From contig NZ_SBHO01000009.1 of the NCBI RefSeq assembly GCF_006980705.1, positions 1-64,000 of the forward strand: a stretch of DNA of 64,000 nucleotides. Direction: 5' to 3'. The notes under the pieces were generated by a model, which did not search any database, was not told the DNA's origin, and saw only the letters and a program-made list of their open reading frames with translations. A program made the position numbers and the translations under genes. How positions within the stretch are numbered: position 1 is the first letter of the stretch; each line of letters begins with the position of its first letter. Shown here piece by piece: positions 11,294 through 20,624 of this stretch. Origin of the DNA: Tepidiphilus olei (GTDB taxonomy: Bacteria > Pseudomonadota > Gammaproteobacteria > Burkholderiales > Rhodocyclaceae).

Positions 11294-11512
11294 ATGGCCA
11301 AGGAAGACGTCATCGAAATGCAGGGTGAAGTGATCGAGACGCTGCCCAACGCCACCTTCCGCGTGCGTCTGGAAAATGGTCACGTCATTCTCGGTTATAT
11401 CTCGGGCAAGATGAGAATGCACTACATCCGCATCCTGCCCGGAGACAAGGTCACGGTGCAGCTCACTCCGTACGACCTGACGCGCGGGCGCATCGTATTC
11501 CGTTCCAAGTGA
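11294..11512 (+). CDS. infA: translation initiation factor IF-1
   Basis: IF-1 is a 72-residue OB-fold protein that occupies the ribosomal A site during initiation. The product begins [20 protein letters not shown] and ends [14 protein letters not shown], both diagnostic. It lies between secY and rpmJ, an order seen in many beta- and gammaproteobacteria, and probably shares their transcript. Confidence 0.97.
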   Translation: MAKEDVIEMQGEVIETLPNATFRVRLENGHVILGYISGKMRMHYIRILPGDKVTVQLTPYDLTRGRIVFRSK

Positions 11513-11531
11513 AGAATCCAGGGAGAGCTCC

Positions 11532-11645
11532 ATGAAAGTCCAAGCCTCAGTGAAGCGGATCTGCCGCAATTGCCGCATCGTGCGGCGCAAGGGCGTGGTG
11601 CGGGTCATTTGTAAAGAAGCGCGCCACAAGCAGCGTCAAGGTTGA
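11532..11645 (+). CDS. rpmJ: 50S ribosomal protein L36, zinc-ribbon form
   Basis: This 37-codon gene reads [20 protein letters not shown] at its start. L36 is the smallest 50S protein. The zinc ligands Cys11, Cys14, Cys27 and His32 are all present, so this is the zinc-binding form. GGGAGAG at about 11521 is the ribosome binding site. Its TGA stop at 11643-11645 lies inside the -35 region of the following rpsM promoter. Confidence 0.96.
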   Translation: MKVQASVKRICRNCRIVRRKGVVRVICKEARHKQRQG

Positions 11646-11670
11646 ACCTTGGGCGCGAATCTTTTATACT
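11642..11670 (+). promoter_or_regulatory. sigma-70 promoter for the alpha block (rpsM onward)
   Basis: TTGAAC at 11642-11647 and TATACT at 11665-11670 are spaced 17 bases apart. The -35 overlaps the rpmJ stop codon. The transcript should start near 11677, about 23 bases before rpsM, so the leader is short. This is the third near-consensus promoter inside the ribosomal cluster. Confidence 0.8.
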
Positions 11671-11699
11671 TGAAAATTTCGTTTTTGGGGTGATTGCAG

Positions 11700-12065
11700 A
11701 TGGCCCGTATCGCAGGGGTGAATATCCCCAACCACAAACACACCGAGATCGCGCTCACGGCGATCTACGGCATCGGTCGTTCCCGTGCCCGCAAGATTTG
11801 CGAGGCCGCAGGCATCCAGCCATCGGCCAAGGTCAAAGATCTGACGGACGCCGAGCTCGAGCGCTTGCGCGAGGAAGTCGCCAAATACAAGGTCGAGGGC
11901 GACTTGCGGCGTGAGATCACCATGAACATCAAACGCTTGATGGACTTGGGTTGCTATCGCGGCATGCGCCATCGCCGGGGGTTGCCCGTGCGTGGACAGC
12001 GTACTCGCACGAACGCGCGTACCCGCAAGGGGCCGCCCAAGACCATCGCCGGCAAGAAGAAATGA
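11700..12065 (+). CDS. rpsM: 30S ribosomal protein S13
   Basis: S13 sits in the 30S head and forms bridges to the 50S subunit. The ATG at 11700 gives 121 residues beginning [20 protein letters not shown]. The conserved [20 protein letters not shown] segment is near residue 87, and the basic tail [11 protein letters not shown] is complete. A TTG two codons upstream is in frame but less likely. Confidence 0.97.
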   Translation: MARIAGVNIPNHKHTEIALTAIYGIGRSRARKICEAAGIQPSAKVKDLTDAELERLREEVAKYKVEGDLRREITMNIKRLMDLGCYRGMRHRRGLPVRGQRTRTNARTRKGPPKTIAGKKK

Positions 12066-12077
12066 TGAGGTCACTCC

Positions 12078-12467
12078 ATGGCTAAAACTACGACGAAGGC
12101 CCGACGTAAAGTCAAAAAGAATGTTGCGGAGGGCATCGCGCACATCCACGCGAGTTTCAACAACACGATCATCACGATCACCGATCGGCAAGGCAACGCG
12201 CTTTCCTGGGCCTCGTCCGGTTCGGCGGGTTTCAAGGGCTCGCGCAAGAGTACCCCGTTTGCCGCCCAGGTGGCGGCCGATGCGGCAGGCAAGGCAGCCC
12301 AGGAATGTGGCATCAAGAGCCTTGAAGTGCGTGTGCAAGGTCCTGGCCCAGGGCGTGAATCGTCGGTGCGGGCGCTTGCCGCGCTCGGCATCCGCATCGC
12401 CAGCATACAGGATGTAACGCCGATTCCGCACAACGGCTGCCGTCCGCCCAAGAAACGTCGGATCTAA
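12078..12467 (+). CDS. rpsK: 30S ribosomal protein S11
   Basis: S11 lines the platform near the E-site mRNA. The 129-residue product contains [20 protein letters not shown] near residue 19 and ends with [18 protein letters not shown], the conserved C-terminus. It lies 12 bases after rpsM and 12 bases before rpsD. Confidence 0.97.
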   Translation: MAKTTTKARRKVKKNVAEGIAHIHASFNNTIITITDRQGNALSWASSGSAGFKGSRKSTPFAAQVAADAAGKAAQECGIKSLEVRVQGPGPGRESSVRALAALGIRIASIQDVTPIPHNGCRPPKKRRI

Positions 12468-12479
12468 CAGGAGTCGAAC

Positions 12480-13109
12480 GTGGCACGTAATCTCGATCCC
12501 AAGTGCCGGCAGTGCCGGCGGGAAGGCGAAAAGCTCTTCCTCAAAGGGGAAAAATGCTTCACGGACAAGTGCGCGATCGAGCGTCGCAGCTATGCACCCG
12601 GTCAGCACGGTCAAACCTCGGGGCAGCGCTTGTCCGAATACGGAAAACAGCTGCGTGAGAAGCAAAAGATCCGTCGGCTCTACGGCGTTTTGGAAATGCA
12701 GTTCCGTCGTGTCTACGCCGAAGCGGCTCGCCGTCGCGGCCAGACGGGCGAGAACCTTCTGCAACTCCTCGAAGGCAGGCTCGACAACGTCGCTTATCGC
12801 ATGGGTTTCGGCGCCTCACGCGCCGAGGCGCGCCAAGTCGTGCGCCACAATGGCGTGATGGTCAACGGTCGCCGGGTCAACATTCCTTCTTACCTCGTTC
12901 GTCCGGGCGACGTGGTCGAGCTCACCGAAAAGGCCCGCGCCCAGCTCCGCGTGAAGGCTGCGTTGGAAGCGGCAGCGCAACGTGGTTTCCCCGAGTGGAT
13001 CGAAGTCGATGTGCAGGCGGGCAAGGGGGTGTTCAAGGCCTATCCGCAGCGCGCCGAGCTTTCGCCCACGCTCAACGAAAACCTCGTGGTCGAACTCTAC
13101 TCGCGATAA
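12480..13109 (+). CDS. rpsD: 30S ribosomal protein S4, zinc-binding form
   Basis: S4 is a primary 16S-binding protein and, in E. coli, the repressor of the alpha operon. The product has 209 residues and uses a GTG start at 12480 after CAGGAG. Four cysteines at 9, 12, 26 and 31 (CRQC, C, C spacing) form a zinc site, so this is the C+ version. The S4 RNA-binding domain spans roughly residues 95-155 ([12 protein letters not shown]). Confidence 0.97.
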   Translation: MARNLDPKCRQCRREGEKLFLKGEKCFTDKCAIERRSYAPGQHGQTSGQRLSEYGKQLREKQKIRRLYGVLEMQFRRVYAEAARRRGQTGENLLQLLEGRLDNVAYRMGFGASRAEARQVVRHNGVMVNGRRVNIPSYLVRPGDVVELTEKARAQLRVKAALEAAAQRGFPEWIEVDVQAGKGVFKAYPQRAELSPTLNENLVVELYSR

Positions 13110-13145
13110 GCCCCTCGCAGCGGCGAGAAACAGAGGATAGCATCG

Positions 13146-14123
13146 ATGTCTTTGGAAAGCCTGCTGAAACCGCGCAGCATCGACGTGGAAAATCTGTCGC
13201 CGGTGTTGGCGCGCGTCACGATGGAACCGTTCGAGCGCGGCTTCGGCCATACGTTGGGCAACGCGCTGCGGCGCGTGCTCCTGGCTGCGCTTCCCGGTAG
13301 CGCTCCTACCGAGGTGCGGATCACTGGCCTGTTGCACGAGTATTCGACGATCGAAGGGGTGCGCGAAGACGCCGTCGATTTGCTGCTCAATCTGAAAGGC
13401 GTCGTGTTTCGACTGCACGAACGTGAAGATGCGACCGTGCGCCTCGAAGCCGTGGGGCCGAAAGTGGTTCGCGCGGCCGACATCCAGTTGGGCCATGGCG
13501 TCGAAGTCATCAACGGAGATCACGTCATCGCCCACGTCGAAGAAGGCGGGCGCCTCGAGATGGAAATCCGTGTCCAGCGAGGCCGGGGTTACGTTCCGGC
13601 CTCCGCGCGCAAAACCGAGGGCGATCGTGCGATCGGTCATATCCTGATGGACGCCTCCTTCAGCCCGGTGCGTCGGGTCGCCTATACCGTCGAAAGCGCC
13701 CGGGTCGAGCAGCGTACCGACCTCGATCGTCTGGTCCTCGAACTCGAGACGAACGGCTCGATTGATCCCGAAGAGGCGATTCGCTATGCCGCACGCGTGC
13801 TGGTGGACCAACTCGCCGTCTTTGCCGATCTCGAAGGACGCCAGCCCAGTGCACGCTCCGAGAGCGGCGCAGCGATCGATCCGCTACTGTTGCGCCCCGT
13901 CGACGATCTCGAACTCACGGTCCGCTCGGCCAATTGCCTCAAGGCCGAGAACATCTACTACATCGGTGATCTGATCCAGCGCACCGAACAGGAACTCCTG
14001 AAAACCCCCAACCTCGGTCGCAAGTCGCTCAACGAGATCAAGGAAGTGCTCGCAGCGCACGGGCTGACGCTGGGGATGAAACTGGAAAACTGGCCTCCGC
14101 CCGGTTTGGAAAAACTCGGCTGA
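13146..14123 (+). CDS. rpoA: RNA polymerase subunit alpha
   Basis: The alpha subunit nucleates RNA polymerase assembly and contacts UP elements and activators. The 325-residue product has the N-terminal dimer domain ([20 protein letters not shown] at about residues 37-56) and the C-terminal DNA-binding domain ([15 protein letters not shown], then [17 protein letters not shown]). The linker between them (roughly 235-250) is short. It follows rpsD by 36 bases and precedes rplQ, as in other alpha operons. Confidence 0.97.
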   Translation: MSLESLLKPRSIDVENLSPVLARVTMEPFERGFGHTLGNALRRVLLAALPGSAPTEVRITGLLHEYSTIEGVREDAVDLLLNLKGVVFRLHEREDATVRLEAVGPKVVRAADIQLGHGVEVINGDHVIAHVEEGGRLEMEIRVQRGRGYVPASARKTEGDRAIGHILMDASFSPVRRVAYTVESARVEQRTDLDRLVLELETNGSIDPEEAIRYAARVLVDQLAVFADLEGRQPSARSESGAAIDPLLLRPVDDLELTVRSANCLKAENIYYIGDLIQRTEQELLKTPNLGRKSLNEIKEVLAAHGLTLGMKLENWPPPGLEKLG

Positions 14124-14147
14124 CGGATAACGCACGAGGAAAGAAAA

Positions 14148-14543
14148 ATGCGTCACGGAAACGGATATCGCAAGCTCAACCGCACGACGAGCCATCGTCA
14201 GGCGCTGATGCGCAATCTCGCCAACGCCCTGCTGCGCGAGGAAGTCATCAAGACGACTCTGCCCAAAGCCAAGGAACTGCGCCGCTTCGTCGAGCCGCTC
14301 ATCACGCTGGCGAAGAAACCGACGCTGGCCAATCACCGGCTCGCCTTCGCTCGCCTGCGCGATCGTGAGATCGTGCTCAAACTCTTCAACGAGATCGGCC
14401 CGCGCGTGCAAAATCGTCCAGGTGGGTACACCCGCGTGCTGAAGTTCGGCTACCGCGATGGTGACAACGCGCCGATGGCGATCATCGAGCTCGTCGATCG
14501 GGCGGGTAGCGAAACGCAAGCCGCACCGCAAAACGCAGGCTGA
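14148..14543 (+). CDS. rplQ: 50S ribosomal protein L17
   Basis: L17 borders the exit tunnel opening. The 131-residue product begins [20 protein letters not shown], the conserved start, and includes [26 protein letters not shown] before 14148 is the ribosome binding site. It is the last gene of the alpha operon and faces uvrA, sharing a bidirectional terminator with it. Confidence 0.97.
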   Translation: MRHGNGYRKLNRTTSHRQALMRNLANALLREEVIKTTLPKAKELRRFVEPLITLAKKPTLANHRLAFARLRDREIVLKLFNEIGPRVQNRPGGYTRVLKFGYRDGDNAPMAIIELVDRAGSETQAAPQNAG

Positions 14544-14571
14544 TCGCCCTTTCCGTTCAGGGAAGAACGAT

Positions 14572-14609
14572 GGACGCCGCATCCATTCGAGGGTGCGGCG
14601 TCCGTTTTT
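14572..14609. terminator. bidirectional terminator between rplQ and uvrA
   Basis: GGACGCCGCA at 14572-14581 pairs with TGCGGCGTCC at 14594-14603, a perfect ten-pair stem with a 12-base loop, followed by TTTTT on the plus strand. It closes the ribosomal protein transcript. For uvrA it lies just at and after the stop codon but has no clear U-tract on that strand. Confidence 0.88.
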
Positions 14610-17415
14610 ATCCCGCCGAGCCGATCCGCTCGGCGAGGTAGCGTCCGGTCACGGAATTGGGATGGGCGGCGATCGCCGCGGGGGTGCCGCAAGCGACGAT
14701 TCGGCCGCCTGCTTCGCCCGCTCCTGGTCCCAGGTCGATCACCCAGTCGGCATGGGCGATTACGTCGAGGTGATGTTCAATCACCACCAGGGTGTTTCCG
14801 CGATCGCGCAGCGCGAACAGCGCGGTGAGGAGCTGTTCGACGTCGACCCAGTGCAGCCCCGTGGTTGGCTCGTCGAGCACGTACAGCGTTCGTCCCGTGT
14901 CGCGGCGCATCAACTCCGCAGCCAATTTCAAGCGCTGCGCTTCTCCCCCCGAAAGCGTCGTGGCCGGTTGGTTCAAGGGTAAGTAGCCCAGCCCCAGCGA
15001 CTGCAGAATCTCGAGCTTGCGCCGCAGCGTGGGGTGCGAGCCGAAGGGATGTAGCGCTTCCTCCACGGTAAGGGAGAGGGATTCGTGGATGTTCAGCCCG
15101 CGGTAGCGGATCTCCAGCGTCTCACGGTTGTACCGCTTTCCGCTGCAGGCTTCGCAGGGTAGATAGACGTCGGGCAGAAACTGCAAGTCGATGCGCCGAT
15201 ATCCTTCACCTTCGCATACCTCGCAGCGCCCCCCTCTCAGGTTGAAGGAAAAGCGGGCGGCGCGGTAGCCGCGCATGCGTGCTTCGGGTGTGGCGGCAAA
15301 GAGTTCGCGCAACCCATCCATGATGCCAGTATAGGTTGCCGGGTTCGAGCGCGGCGTACGGCCGATCGGCGATTGATCGACGACGATCAGCTTGTCGATC
15401 GCCTCTAGACCCGAGGCTCCCGTACACGGGGCGCGGCAGGGGCGCCCCGAGAGGTGATCGCGCAGGATGGGAACCAGCGTGTCCTCTACGAGCGAGGATT
15501 TTCCCGAACCGGAGACCCCGGTGACGACCACGAGGCATCCCAGGGGGATCTCGACGTCGATTCCCTGCAGATTGTGGGCGTGGCAGCCTTGCAGCCGTAG
15601 CGTGGGCCTGTCTTCTTCGCAAGGGAGAGAACGATGCGGCACGTGCAAGGGGCGTTGCAGATAAGGGGCGGTTCGCGAGCGCGGCGAAGCGAGCAGCGCT
15701 GACAGCGACCCGGAGACGAGAATTTCACCTCCCTCTCGTCCAGCACCTGGGCCGACTTCCACTACGTGATCGGCACGGCGAATCGTCGCTTCGTCGTGTT
15801 CGACCACGACGACGGTGTTACCCAGATCGCGCATCTCTTCGAGCGTACGCAGCAAATCGTCCTGATTGCGTGGATGCAGCCCGATGGAAGGTTCGTCGAG
15901 TACGTAGAGCACGCCGGTGAGTCCCGAGCCAACCTGACTGGCGAGCCGGATGCGCTGCGCCTCTCCGCCGGAGAGCGTGTGCGATGCGCGATCGAGACTC
16001 AGGTAGGAGAGCCCGACTTGCAGCAGGAAGCGGAGACGCGAGCGGATCGCCTCGATCGTCATCTCGGCCACGGGATGAGTTCCGCACACGGTGGCGATGC
16101 GTTCGATCGCACTTGCACAGGCCGACAAGGGAAGTGCCGTGAGCTCCGGCAGACTCATGCCCGCCACGCGTACCGCCCGGGCAAAAGGTTGCAAGCGGCT
16201 ACCACCACAGGTGGGGCAGGGGCGTTCCTGCCAAGGGAGATCCAGAGCCTTCTCTCTGCGTCCTCTTTCCTCTTCGGGGTGGTGGCGCCGTTGCAGGTAG
16301 GAGACCCAGCCTTCGAAAGGATGAGACTTGAGCACCATGCGGCTGCGATCGAGCGGGTAGCGGAAAGGGATGGGTTCCTCGCCCGAGCCGAAGAGTAAAA
16401 CCCGTCGCACCGGTTCCGGCAGCCCGGACCACGGGGTGTCGAGGGAGAAACCATAATATGCCGCCAAATCCTCCAGAAGCCGGGCCGAGAAGGCGTTGCC
16501 GAGGTCGAGACCGGGCAATGCACCCTCGCGCAGGCTGCGCTCCGATGCTGGTAAGCGTTCCGCGTCCAGCTCCCATCGCCGCCCCGTTCCCTCGCACGTG
16601 GGGCAGGCGCCTGCCGGATGGTTGAAAGAGAAGAGCTGCGGCTCGAGCGCCGGGGCCGTGAAACCGCAGCGGGGGCACGAAGGGGTGACGACGAAAGTCA
16701 GTTCTTCCCCTTCGTCGAGATCGCGCACGAAGCAGCGCCCATGCCCCATCTTGAGCGCCAGTTCGAGCGAATCGGCGAGCCGCGCCCGCGCCTCTTCCCG
16801 TACTCTCAAGCGGTCGATCACCAGTCGAGGCGCGTCGGAGGGGGCATCTTGCAAACCATCGAGCTCGACGAATTCGCCACCGGTTTCGATGCGGGTGAAC
16901 CCTTGTGCCTTCAGGGAGGCGAGCGCGGCCCGCGGTTCGGTATCGAGCACGAGGGGCGAGAGGAGGGCGATGCGTCGCTGCGGCAGAGTGTGCAATAAAG
17001 ACTCGATGAAATCGCTCATCGAGCGGTGCGTCAGAGCCTCCTGTGGATGTTCGGGGCAATACGGCGTGCCCAGCCGAGCGAAGAGTACGCGCAGATAGTC
17101 GTGGATTTCGGTGAGCGTGCCCACCGTCGATCGTGGGCTGGGCGAAAGCGTCTTCTGCTCGATGGCGATCGCCGGCGAAAGCCCTTCGATCGTGTCGACT
17201 TCGGGCCTCGGCAGCTGATCGAGAAACTTGCGCGCCTGGGCGGAGAGCGATTCGACGTAGCGCCTTTGGCCTTCGGCGTAGAGCGTGTCGAAGGCGAGCG
17301 AAGATTTACCGGAGCCCGATACGCCCGTGATGACGATCAGTTTTCCTCGAGGTAGGTCGAGATCGACGTTTTTGAGGTTGTGGGTGCGCGCACCGCGAAT
17401 GCGGATCAAAGCCAT
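14608..17415 (-). CDS. uvrA: excinuclease ABC subunit A
   Basis: UvrA recognises bulky DNA lesions and loads UvrB in nucleotide excision repair. The product has 935 residues. The first Walker A ([20 protein letters not shown]) is near residue 30, with a second one ([15 protein letters not shown]) in the C-terminal half. Zinc-finger pairs CPRC/CPTC and CEVC/CEAC and two ABC signatures ([24 protein letters not shown]) are present. The start at 17415 ([20 protein letters not shown]) is set by homology because the frame is open much further upstream, through the tRNA. The gene lies 54 bases after tRNA-Lys on the same strand. No LexA box is recognised. Confidence 0.95.
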   Translation of the reverse strand: MALIRIRGARTHNLKNVDLDLPRGKLIVITGVSGSGKSSLAFDTLYAEGQRRYVESLSAQARKFLDQLPRPEVDTIEGLSPAIAIEQKTLSPSPRSTVGTLTEIHDYLRVLFARLGTPYCPEHPQEALTHRSMSDFIESLLHTLPQRRIALLSPLVLDTEPRAALASLKAQGFTRIETGGEFVELDGLQDAPSDAPRLVIDRLRVREEARARLADSLELALKMGHGRCFVRDLDEGEELTFVVTPSCPRCGFTAPALEPQLFSFNHPAGACPTCEGTGRRWELDAERLPASERSLREGALPGLDLGNAFSARLLEDLAAYYGFSLDTPWSGLPEPVRRVLLFGSGEEPIPFRYPLDRSRMVLKSHPFEGWVSYLQRRHHPEEERGRREKALDLPWQERPCPTCGGSRLQPFARAVRVAGMSLPELTALPLSACASAIERIATVCGTHPVAEMTIEAIRSRLRFLLQVGLSYLSLDRASHTLSGGEAQRIRLASQVGSGLTGVLYVLDEPSIGLHPRNQDDLLRTLEEMRDLGNTVVVVEHDEATIRRADHVVEVGPGAGREGGEILVSGSLSALLASPRSRTAPYLQRPLHVPHRSLPCEEDRPTLRLQGCHAHNLQGIDVEIPLGCLVVVTGVSGSGKSSLVEDTLVPILRDHLSGRPCRAPCTGASGLEAIDKLIVVDQSPIGRTPRSNPATYTGIMDGLRELFAATPEARMRGYRAARFSFNLRGGRCEVCEGEGYRRIDLQFLPDVYLPCEACSGKRYNRETLEIRYRGLNIHESLSLTVEEALHPFGSHPTLRRKLEILQSLGLGYLPLNQPATTLSGGEAQRLKLAAELMRRDTGRTLYVLDEPTTGLHWVDVEQLLTALFALRDRGNTLVVIEHHLDVIAHADWVIDLGPGAGEAGGRIVACGTPAAIAAHPNSVTGRYLAERIGSAG

Positions 17416-17468
17416 GGGTCGACGGCTGCGATGCGATGAAAATGCGCACGGGGATCGCGCGTTGGAGA

Positions 17469-17541
17469 TGGGTCGTGCAGGATTCGAACCTGCGACCAAC
17501 GGATTAAAAGTCCGCTGCTCTACCGGCTGAGCTAACGACCC
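17469..17541 (-). tRNA. tRNA-Lys (anticodon TTT)
   Basis: The minus strand from 17541 to 17469 folds as a 73-nt cloverleaf: acceptor GGGTCGT/ACGACCC, anticodon arm GCGGA-CTTTTAA-TCCGT with TTT in positions 34-36, and TpsiC arm GCAGG-TTCGAAT-CCTGC. The discriminator is A. CCA is not encoded (the next bases on this strand are TCT). A strong promoter lies just upstream, and uvrA follows. Confidence 0.97.
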
Positions 17542-17556
17542 GTCGAAGAAGGTGGA

Positions 17557-17586
17557 ATTATAGGTAATTCCTCGGGGAACTGTCAA
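17557..17586 (-). promoter_or_regulatory. promoter of tRNA-Lys
   Basis: On the minus strand, TTGACA (17586-17581) and TATAAT (17562-17557) are both perfect consensus hexamers with an 18-base spacer. The transcript would start near 17550, about 9 bases before the mature tRNA. It may also serve uvrA by read-through. Confidence 0.88.
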
Positions 17587-17698
17587 GCAGTTTTTGCGTC
17601 GTGTTGTTTTGGGCGAGAAATCAAGGAGATGAGCCGTCGCTTTTCTTTGGCGTCTCATTATGGAACAATAGCGGCAACGAAGAATCGAGGAAACGACC

Positions 17699-18268
17699 AT
17701 GCTCGACCGGGAAGGGTATCGCCCGAACGTCGGCATCGTGCTCGTCAACGCGCGCAACGAGGTGTTCTGGGGCAAACGTATACGCGAACATTCCTGGCAG
17801 TTTCCACAAGGCGGGATCAAAAAAGGGGAAACGCCGGAAGAGGCGATGTACCGGGAGCTGCACGAAGAGGTCGGTCTGCTGCCGCAGCACGTCCGCATCC
17901 TTGGACGCACGCGCGATTGGCTGCGCTATGATGTACCACGGCGCTGGGTGAAGCGCCAGTGGCGTAATGTCTATCGCGGGCAGAAGCAGATCTGGTTCCT
18001 GCTGCGTCTCGTGGGGCGGGACTCCGACGTCTGCCTGCGCGCAACCGCGCACCCCGAGTTCGACGCTTGGCGCTGGGCGCAGTACTGGGTGCCGCTCGAT
18101 GCGGTGATCGCTTTCAAACGCCGCGTCTACCAGCTTGCCCTCATCGAACTTTCGCGCTATCTCGACGTGCCGCCGCCGCACACTCAGCCGCAGTACCGTG
18201 AATTGATCGAGGAGATCCCCCCCGATTTTCCCGTTGTTTCGCCGTTGGAGGAACGACATGGACGCTGA
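17699..18268 (+). CDS. rppH: RNA pyrophosphohydrolase (Nudix family)
   Basis: RppH removes pyrophosphate from the 5' end of mRNA and so triggers RNase E decay. The product has 189 residues and begins [20 protein letters not shown]. The Nudix box starts at about residue 39 (GGIKKGE) and ends with RELHEEVGL, with all catalytic glutamates present. Aromatic contacts such as WQFPQGG match the family. GAGGAAACGACC precedes the ATG. Its last 11 bases overlap coq7. Confidence 0.94.
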   Translation: MLDREGYRPNVGIVLVNARNEVFWGKRIREHSWQFPQGGIKKGETPEEAMYRELHEEVGLLPQHVRILGRTRDWLRYDVPRRWVKRQWRNVYRGQKQIWFLLRLVGRDSDVCLRATAHPEFDAWRWAQYWVPLDAVIAFKRRVYQLALIELSRYLDVPPPHTQPQYRELIEEIPPDFPVVSPLEERHGR

Positions 18269-18899
18269 GCGGCTCGATGCGCTCGACCGGGTGATCGTCG
18301 AATTCGATCGCGCCCTGCGTACGGTTTTTGCCCCGGCAAGGGGCGCGCGGCCGATGCCCGGTGCCGGCCTGCCGGGTGGTCCGCTCGACGAAGCGCAGCG
18401 CCGGCACGTGGAAGGCCTGCTGCGAGTGGATCACACCGGCGAGATCTGCGCCCAAGCACTCTACCAGGGGCAGGCGCTCACCAGTCGCGACCCGTCGATC
18501 CGCGAGGCGTTGCGCCGCGCTTCCGACGAGGAGGTCGACCACCTCGCCTGGACCGAGGCGCGTCTGCACGAGCTCGGCGGGCGAACCAGCCTGCTCGATC
18601 CCTTGTGGTATCTGGGTTCCCTGGCGATCGGCGTGGCGGCGGGGGCGGCGGGGGACGACTGGAATCTCGGCTTTCTCGCCGAGACCGAGCGCCAGGTCGA
18701 GCGTCATCTCGAAGGGCATCTGCAGGCGCTGCCGGCAGAGGATCGGCGCAGTCGCGCCATTCTCGAACAGATGAAGGAAGATGAGACGGGGCATGCTCGA
18801 CTCGCCGAGTCATTGGGTGCGCGACCGCTGCCGGCGCCGGTGCGAGGGGCCATGCGGCTCGCTTCCAAAGTGATGACGACGCTCGCCTACCGCCTCTGA
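18258..18899 (+). CDS. coq7: demethoxyubiquinone hydroxylase, Coq7 type
   Basis: Coq7 is a membrane-bound di-iron enzyme that hydroxylates demethoxyubiquinone in ubiquinone synthesis, replacing UbiF in many betaproteobacteria. With the ATG at 18258 (after GGAGGAA) the product has 213 residues. The di-iron ligands are visible in [35 protein letters not shown] and [13 protein letters not shown]. It overlaps the rppH stop, so the two genes are probably translated together, although no functional link is known. Confidence 0.93.
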   Translation: MDAERLDALDRVIVEFDRALRTVFAPARGARPMPGAGLPGGPLDEAQRRHVEGLLRVDHTGEICAQALYQGQALTSRDPSIREALRRASDEEVDHLAWTEARLHELGGRTSLLDPLWYLGSLAIGVAAGAAGDDWNLGFLAETERQVERHLEGHLQALPAEDRRSRAILEQMKEDETGHARLAESLGARPLPAPVRGAMRLASKVMTTLAYRL

Positions 18900-18918
18900 C
18901 CTGCCGTCTCGGGGTGGT

Positions 18919-19338
18919 TCACCCCTCCTCGACGATTTCCCAAGTGTGCTCGAGTTCGGCGGTCTTGCCGAGCATGATCGAGGCCGAGCAGTATTTTTCC
19001 GCCGACAGCCGGACTGCTCGTGCCACACGCGCCTCGTCCAGTCCGCGGCCGCGCACGACGTAATGGAAACGGATGCGGGTGAATACCTTGGGGTCGGTGG
19101 GAGCGCGTTCGGCCTCGAGCCGTACTTCGCAGCCTTTCACGGCCTGCCGTCCTTTCTCCAGGATCATCACGATGTCGAAGGCGGTGCAGCCGCCAGCGCC
19201 GGCGAGCAGCAGCTCCATGGGGCGTGGCGCGAGATTGCGGCCGCCTGCCTCCGGGGCTCCGTCCATCGCCACCAGATGTCCCGATCCTGTTTCTGCCAGA
19301 AAAGTGCGGCCCTCGATCCAGCGAACCGTGCATTCCAT
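18919..19338 (-). CDS. OsmC/YhfA family protein
   Basis: The product has 139 residues and resembles the YhfA branch of the OsmC superfamily, whose members include thiol peroxidases. The GAGGCTAFDIVMILEK segment and the later SAEKYCSASIMLGKTAE hold the two conserved cysteines of the fold. The ATG at 19338 is chosen because AGGGAAG lies a few bases upstream; an in-frame ATG at 19365 would add nine residues. It is convergent with coq7 and divergent from rplM. The physiological substrate is unknown. Confidence 0.85.
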   Translation of the reverse strand: MECTVRWIEGRTFLAETGSGHLVAMDGAPEAGGRNLAPRPMELLLAGAGGCTAFDIVMILEKGRQAVKGCEVRLEAERAPTDPKVFTRIRFHYVVRGRGLDEARVARAVRLSAEKYCSASIMLGKTAELEHTWEIVEEG

Positions 19339-19483
19339 GTTGATCTTCCCTCGTGGTTTGCGCAATGCAGAATTGTAGGGGATTTGCGGATAAACGAGTT
19401 TGATTTTGCGATCTAAAAGTTTATTGTGCAGTGCGCCATTTTTTTCTTGCTTTTTTTGCCGGGTGTCACTAGTATACGCAGCA

Positions 19484-19577
19484 ACGGATCACGACTCGTG
19501 TGGTTCGACCGGTGTCTCCTCCACCCTCCTCCTTTGGTGTGGATTGAACGCCGCCTCTTCGAGGCGGCGTTTTTTTT
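19484..19577 (+). ncRNA. predicted small RNA with CU-rich, anti-Shine-Dalgarno-like loop
   Basis: This is a prediction. Between the OsmC-like gene and rplM lies a strong terminator that belongs to no gene, preceded by a TATACG box at 19473-19478 with only a weak -35 (T-rich). The transcript would be about 95 nt. CACC (19522-19525) and GGTG (19536-19539) can pair to expose the loop CTCCTCCTTT; a second CU-rich copy, TCTCCTCC, lies just upstream at 19515-19522. CCTCCTTT equals the anti-SD end of 16S rRNA. The architecture resembles anti-SD sRNAs known from other proteobacteria. The region could instead be only a decayed leader. Confidence 0.45.
19548..19577 (+). terminator. strong intrinsic terminator upstream of the rplM promoter
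   Basis: ACGCCGCCTC (19548-19557) pairs with GAGGCGGCGT (19561-19570) around a TTC loop and is followed by a run of T to 19577. No annotated gene on the plus strand ends near it: the nearest upstream plus-strand gene, coq7, stops at 18899 and is followed by an opposing gene. It therefore implies a transcript starting within the intergenic region. Confidence 0.9.
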
Positions 19578-19587
19578 CGGCTCGAGA

Positions 19588-19617
19588 TTGACAAAGGCGC
19601 TGCCTTTACGCTAACAT
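19588..19617 (+). promoter_or_regulatory. promoter of rplM-rpsI
   Basis: A perfect TTGACA at 19588-19593 is followed by CTAACA at 19611-19616 (17-base spacer) or TAACAT at 19612-19617 (18-base spacer). It starts 10 bases after the preceding terminator, so it isolates rplM-rpsI from upstream transcription. The leader is about 45 bases. Confidence 0.75.
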
Positions 19618-19669
19618 CCCCTGCTTTCCAGAAGGGCCGGACTCGGGCCTGAGATGATCGAGGATACGC

Positions 19670-20098
19670 ATGAAAACGTTCTCCGCCAAGCCACACGAAG
19701 TCAAGCGTGACTGGTTCGTCGTCGATGCGTCGGGTAAGGTACTGGGTCGGCTCGCGGCCGAGATCGCCCGCCGTTTGCGCGGCAAGCACAAGGCGATCTA
19801 TACGCCCCACGTCGATACCGGTGATTACATCGTCGTCGTCAACGTCGATAAGATTCGTGTCACGGGCAACAAAGCTGCCGACAAGAAATACTACCGCCAT
19901 TCCGGCTATCCGGGCGGTATCTACGAGACCACGTTCGAGAAACTGCTGCAGCGCCATCCCGAGCGTGTGCTCGAGAAGGCGGTCAAGGGTATGCTGCCCA
20001 AAGGGCCACTCGGCTATGCGATGCTGAAAAAGCTCAAGTGCTACGCCGGCGCCGAGCATCCCCATGTCGCGCAGCAGCCCAAAGTGCTGGAAATCTGA
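19670..20098 (+). CDS. rplM: 50S ribosomal protein L13
   Basis: L13 is an early-assembly 50S protein, always paired with S9. The 142-residue product begins [20 protein letters not shown] and contains [20 protein letters not shown] and [19 protein letters not shown]. It is first in a two-gene operon; rpsI starts 10 bases downstream. Confidence 0.97.
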   Translation: MKTFSAKPHEVKRDWFVVDASGKVLGRLAAEIARRLRGKHKAIYTPHVDTGDYIVVVNVDKIRVTGNKAADKKYYRHSGYPGGIYETTFEKLLQRHPERVLEKAVKGMLPKGPLGYAMLKKLKCYAGAEHPHVAQQPKVLEI

Positions 20099-20108
20099 GG
20101 AGTCAGTG

Positions 20109-20501
20109 ATGGCGGTGTCGTACAATTACGGAACGGGGCGGCGCAAGGAAGCGGTTGCTCGTGTGTTCATCAAGCCGGGCTCCGGCAACATCGTGGTCAA
20201 TGGTAAGCCGCTCGATGAATTTTTTTCTCGCGAGACGGGGCGCATGATCGTGCGGCAGCCGCTGCGCCTGCTCGAAGTCGAGAATCGCTTCGACATCATG
20301 GTCAATGTCGATGGTGGCGGTGAATCCGGCCAAGCCGGTGCGGTGCGCCACGGCATCACCCGGGCGCTCATCGACTACAATCCCGAGTGGAAGGCGCAGC
20401 TGCGGGCGGCCGGTTTTGTCACTCGCGACGCGCGTGAGGTCGAACGGAAGAAAGTCGGTCTGCGCAAAGCCCGTCGCGCCAAGCAGTTCTCCAAGCGCTG
20501 A
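20109..20501 (+). CDS. rpsI: 30S ribosomal protein S9
   Basis: S9 reaches the P-site tRNA with its C-terminal tail. The ATG at 20109 gives 130 residues beginning [20 protein letters not shown], and the tail ends [17 protein letters not shown] with the conserved final arginine. GAGGAGTCAGTG is the ribosome binding region. A terminator-like hairpin follows. Confidence 0.97.
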   Translation: MAVSYNYGTGRRKEAVARVFIKPGSGNIVVNGKPLDEFFSRETGRMIVRQPLRLLEVENRFDIMVNVDGGGESGQAGAVRHGITRALIDYNPEWKAQLRAAGFVTRDAREVERKKVGLRKARRAKQFSKR

Positions 20502-20527
20502 TCGTTTTCGCCCGGGCAGCATTCTGC

Positions 20528-20555
20528 AAAGCCACCCTCGAGGTGGCTTTCGCCG
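20528..20555 (+). terminator. terminator after rpsI
   Basis: AAAGCCACC (20528-20536) pairs perfectly with GGTGGCTTT (20542-20550) around CTCGA. The T-tract afterwards is weak, so termination may be partial and argC may receive some read-through. Confidence 0.7.
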
Positions 20556-20624
20556 TTTCAGCACGCTCGATTTTCGGCGTTCTCGGGCGATAATTGCACG
20601 CTGTGATCTCAAGGAGGCGAAACG

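Noticed and set aside
20589..20594. GATAAT as a promoter of argC
   Set aside because: A fair -10, but no acceptable -35 hexamer at 16-18 bases upstream; left as a remark in the argC entry.
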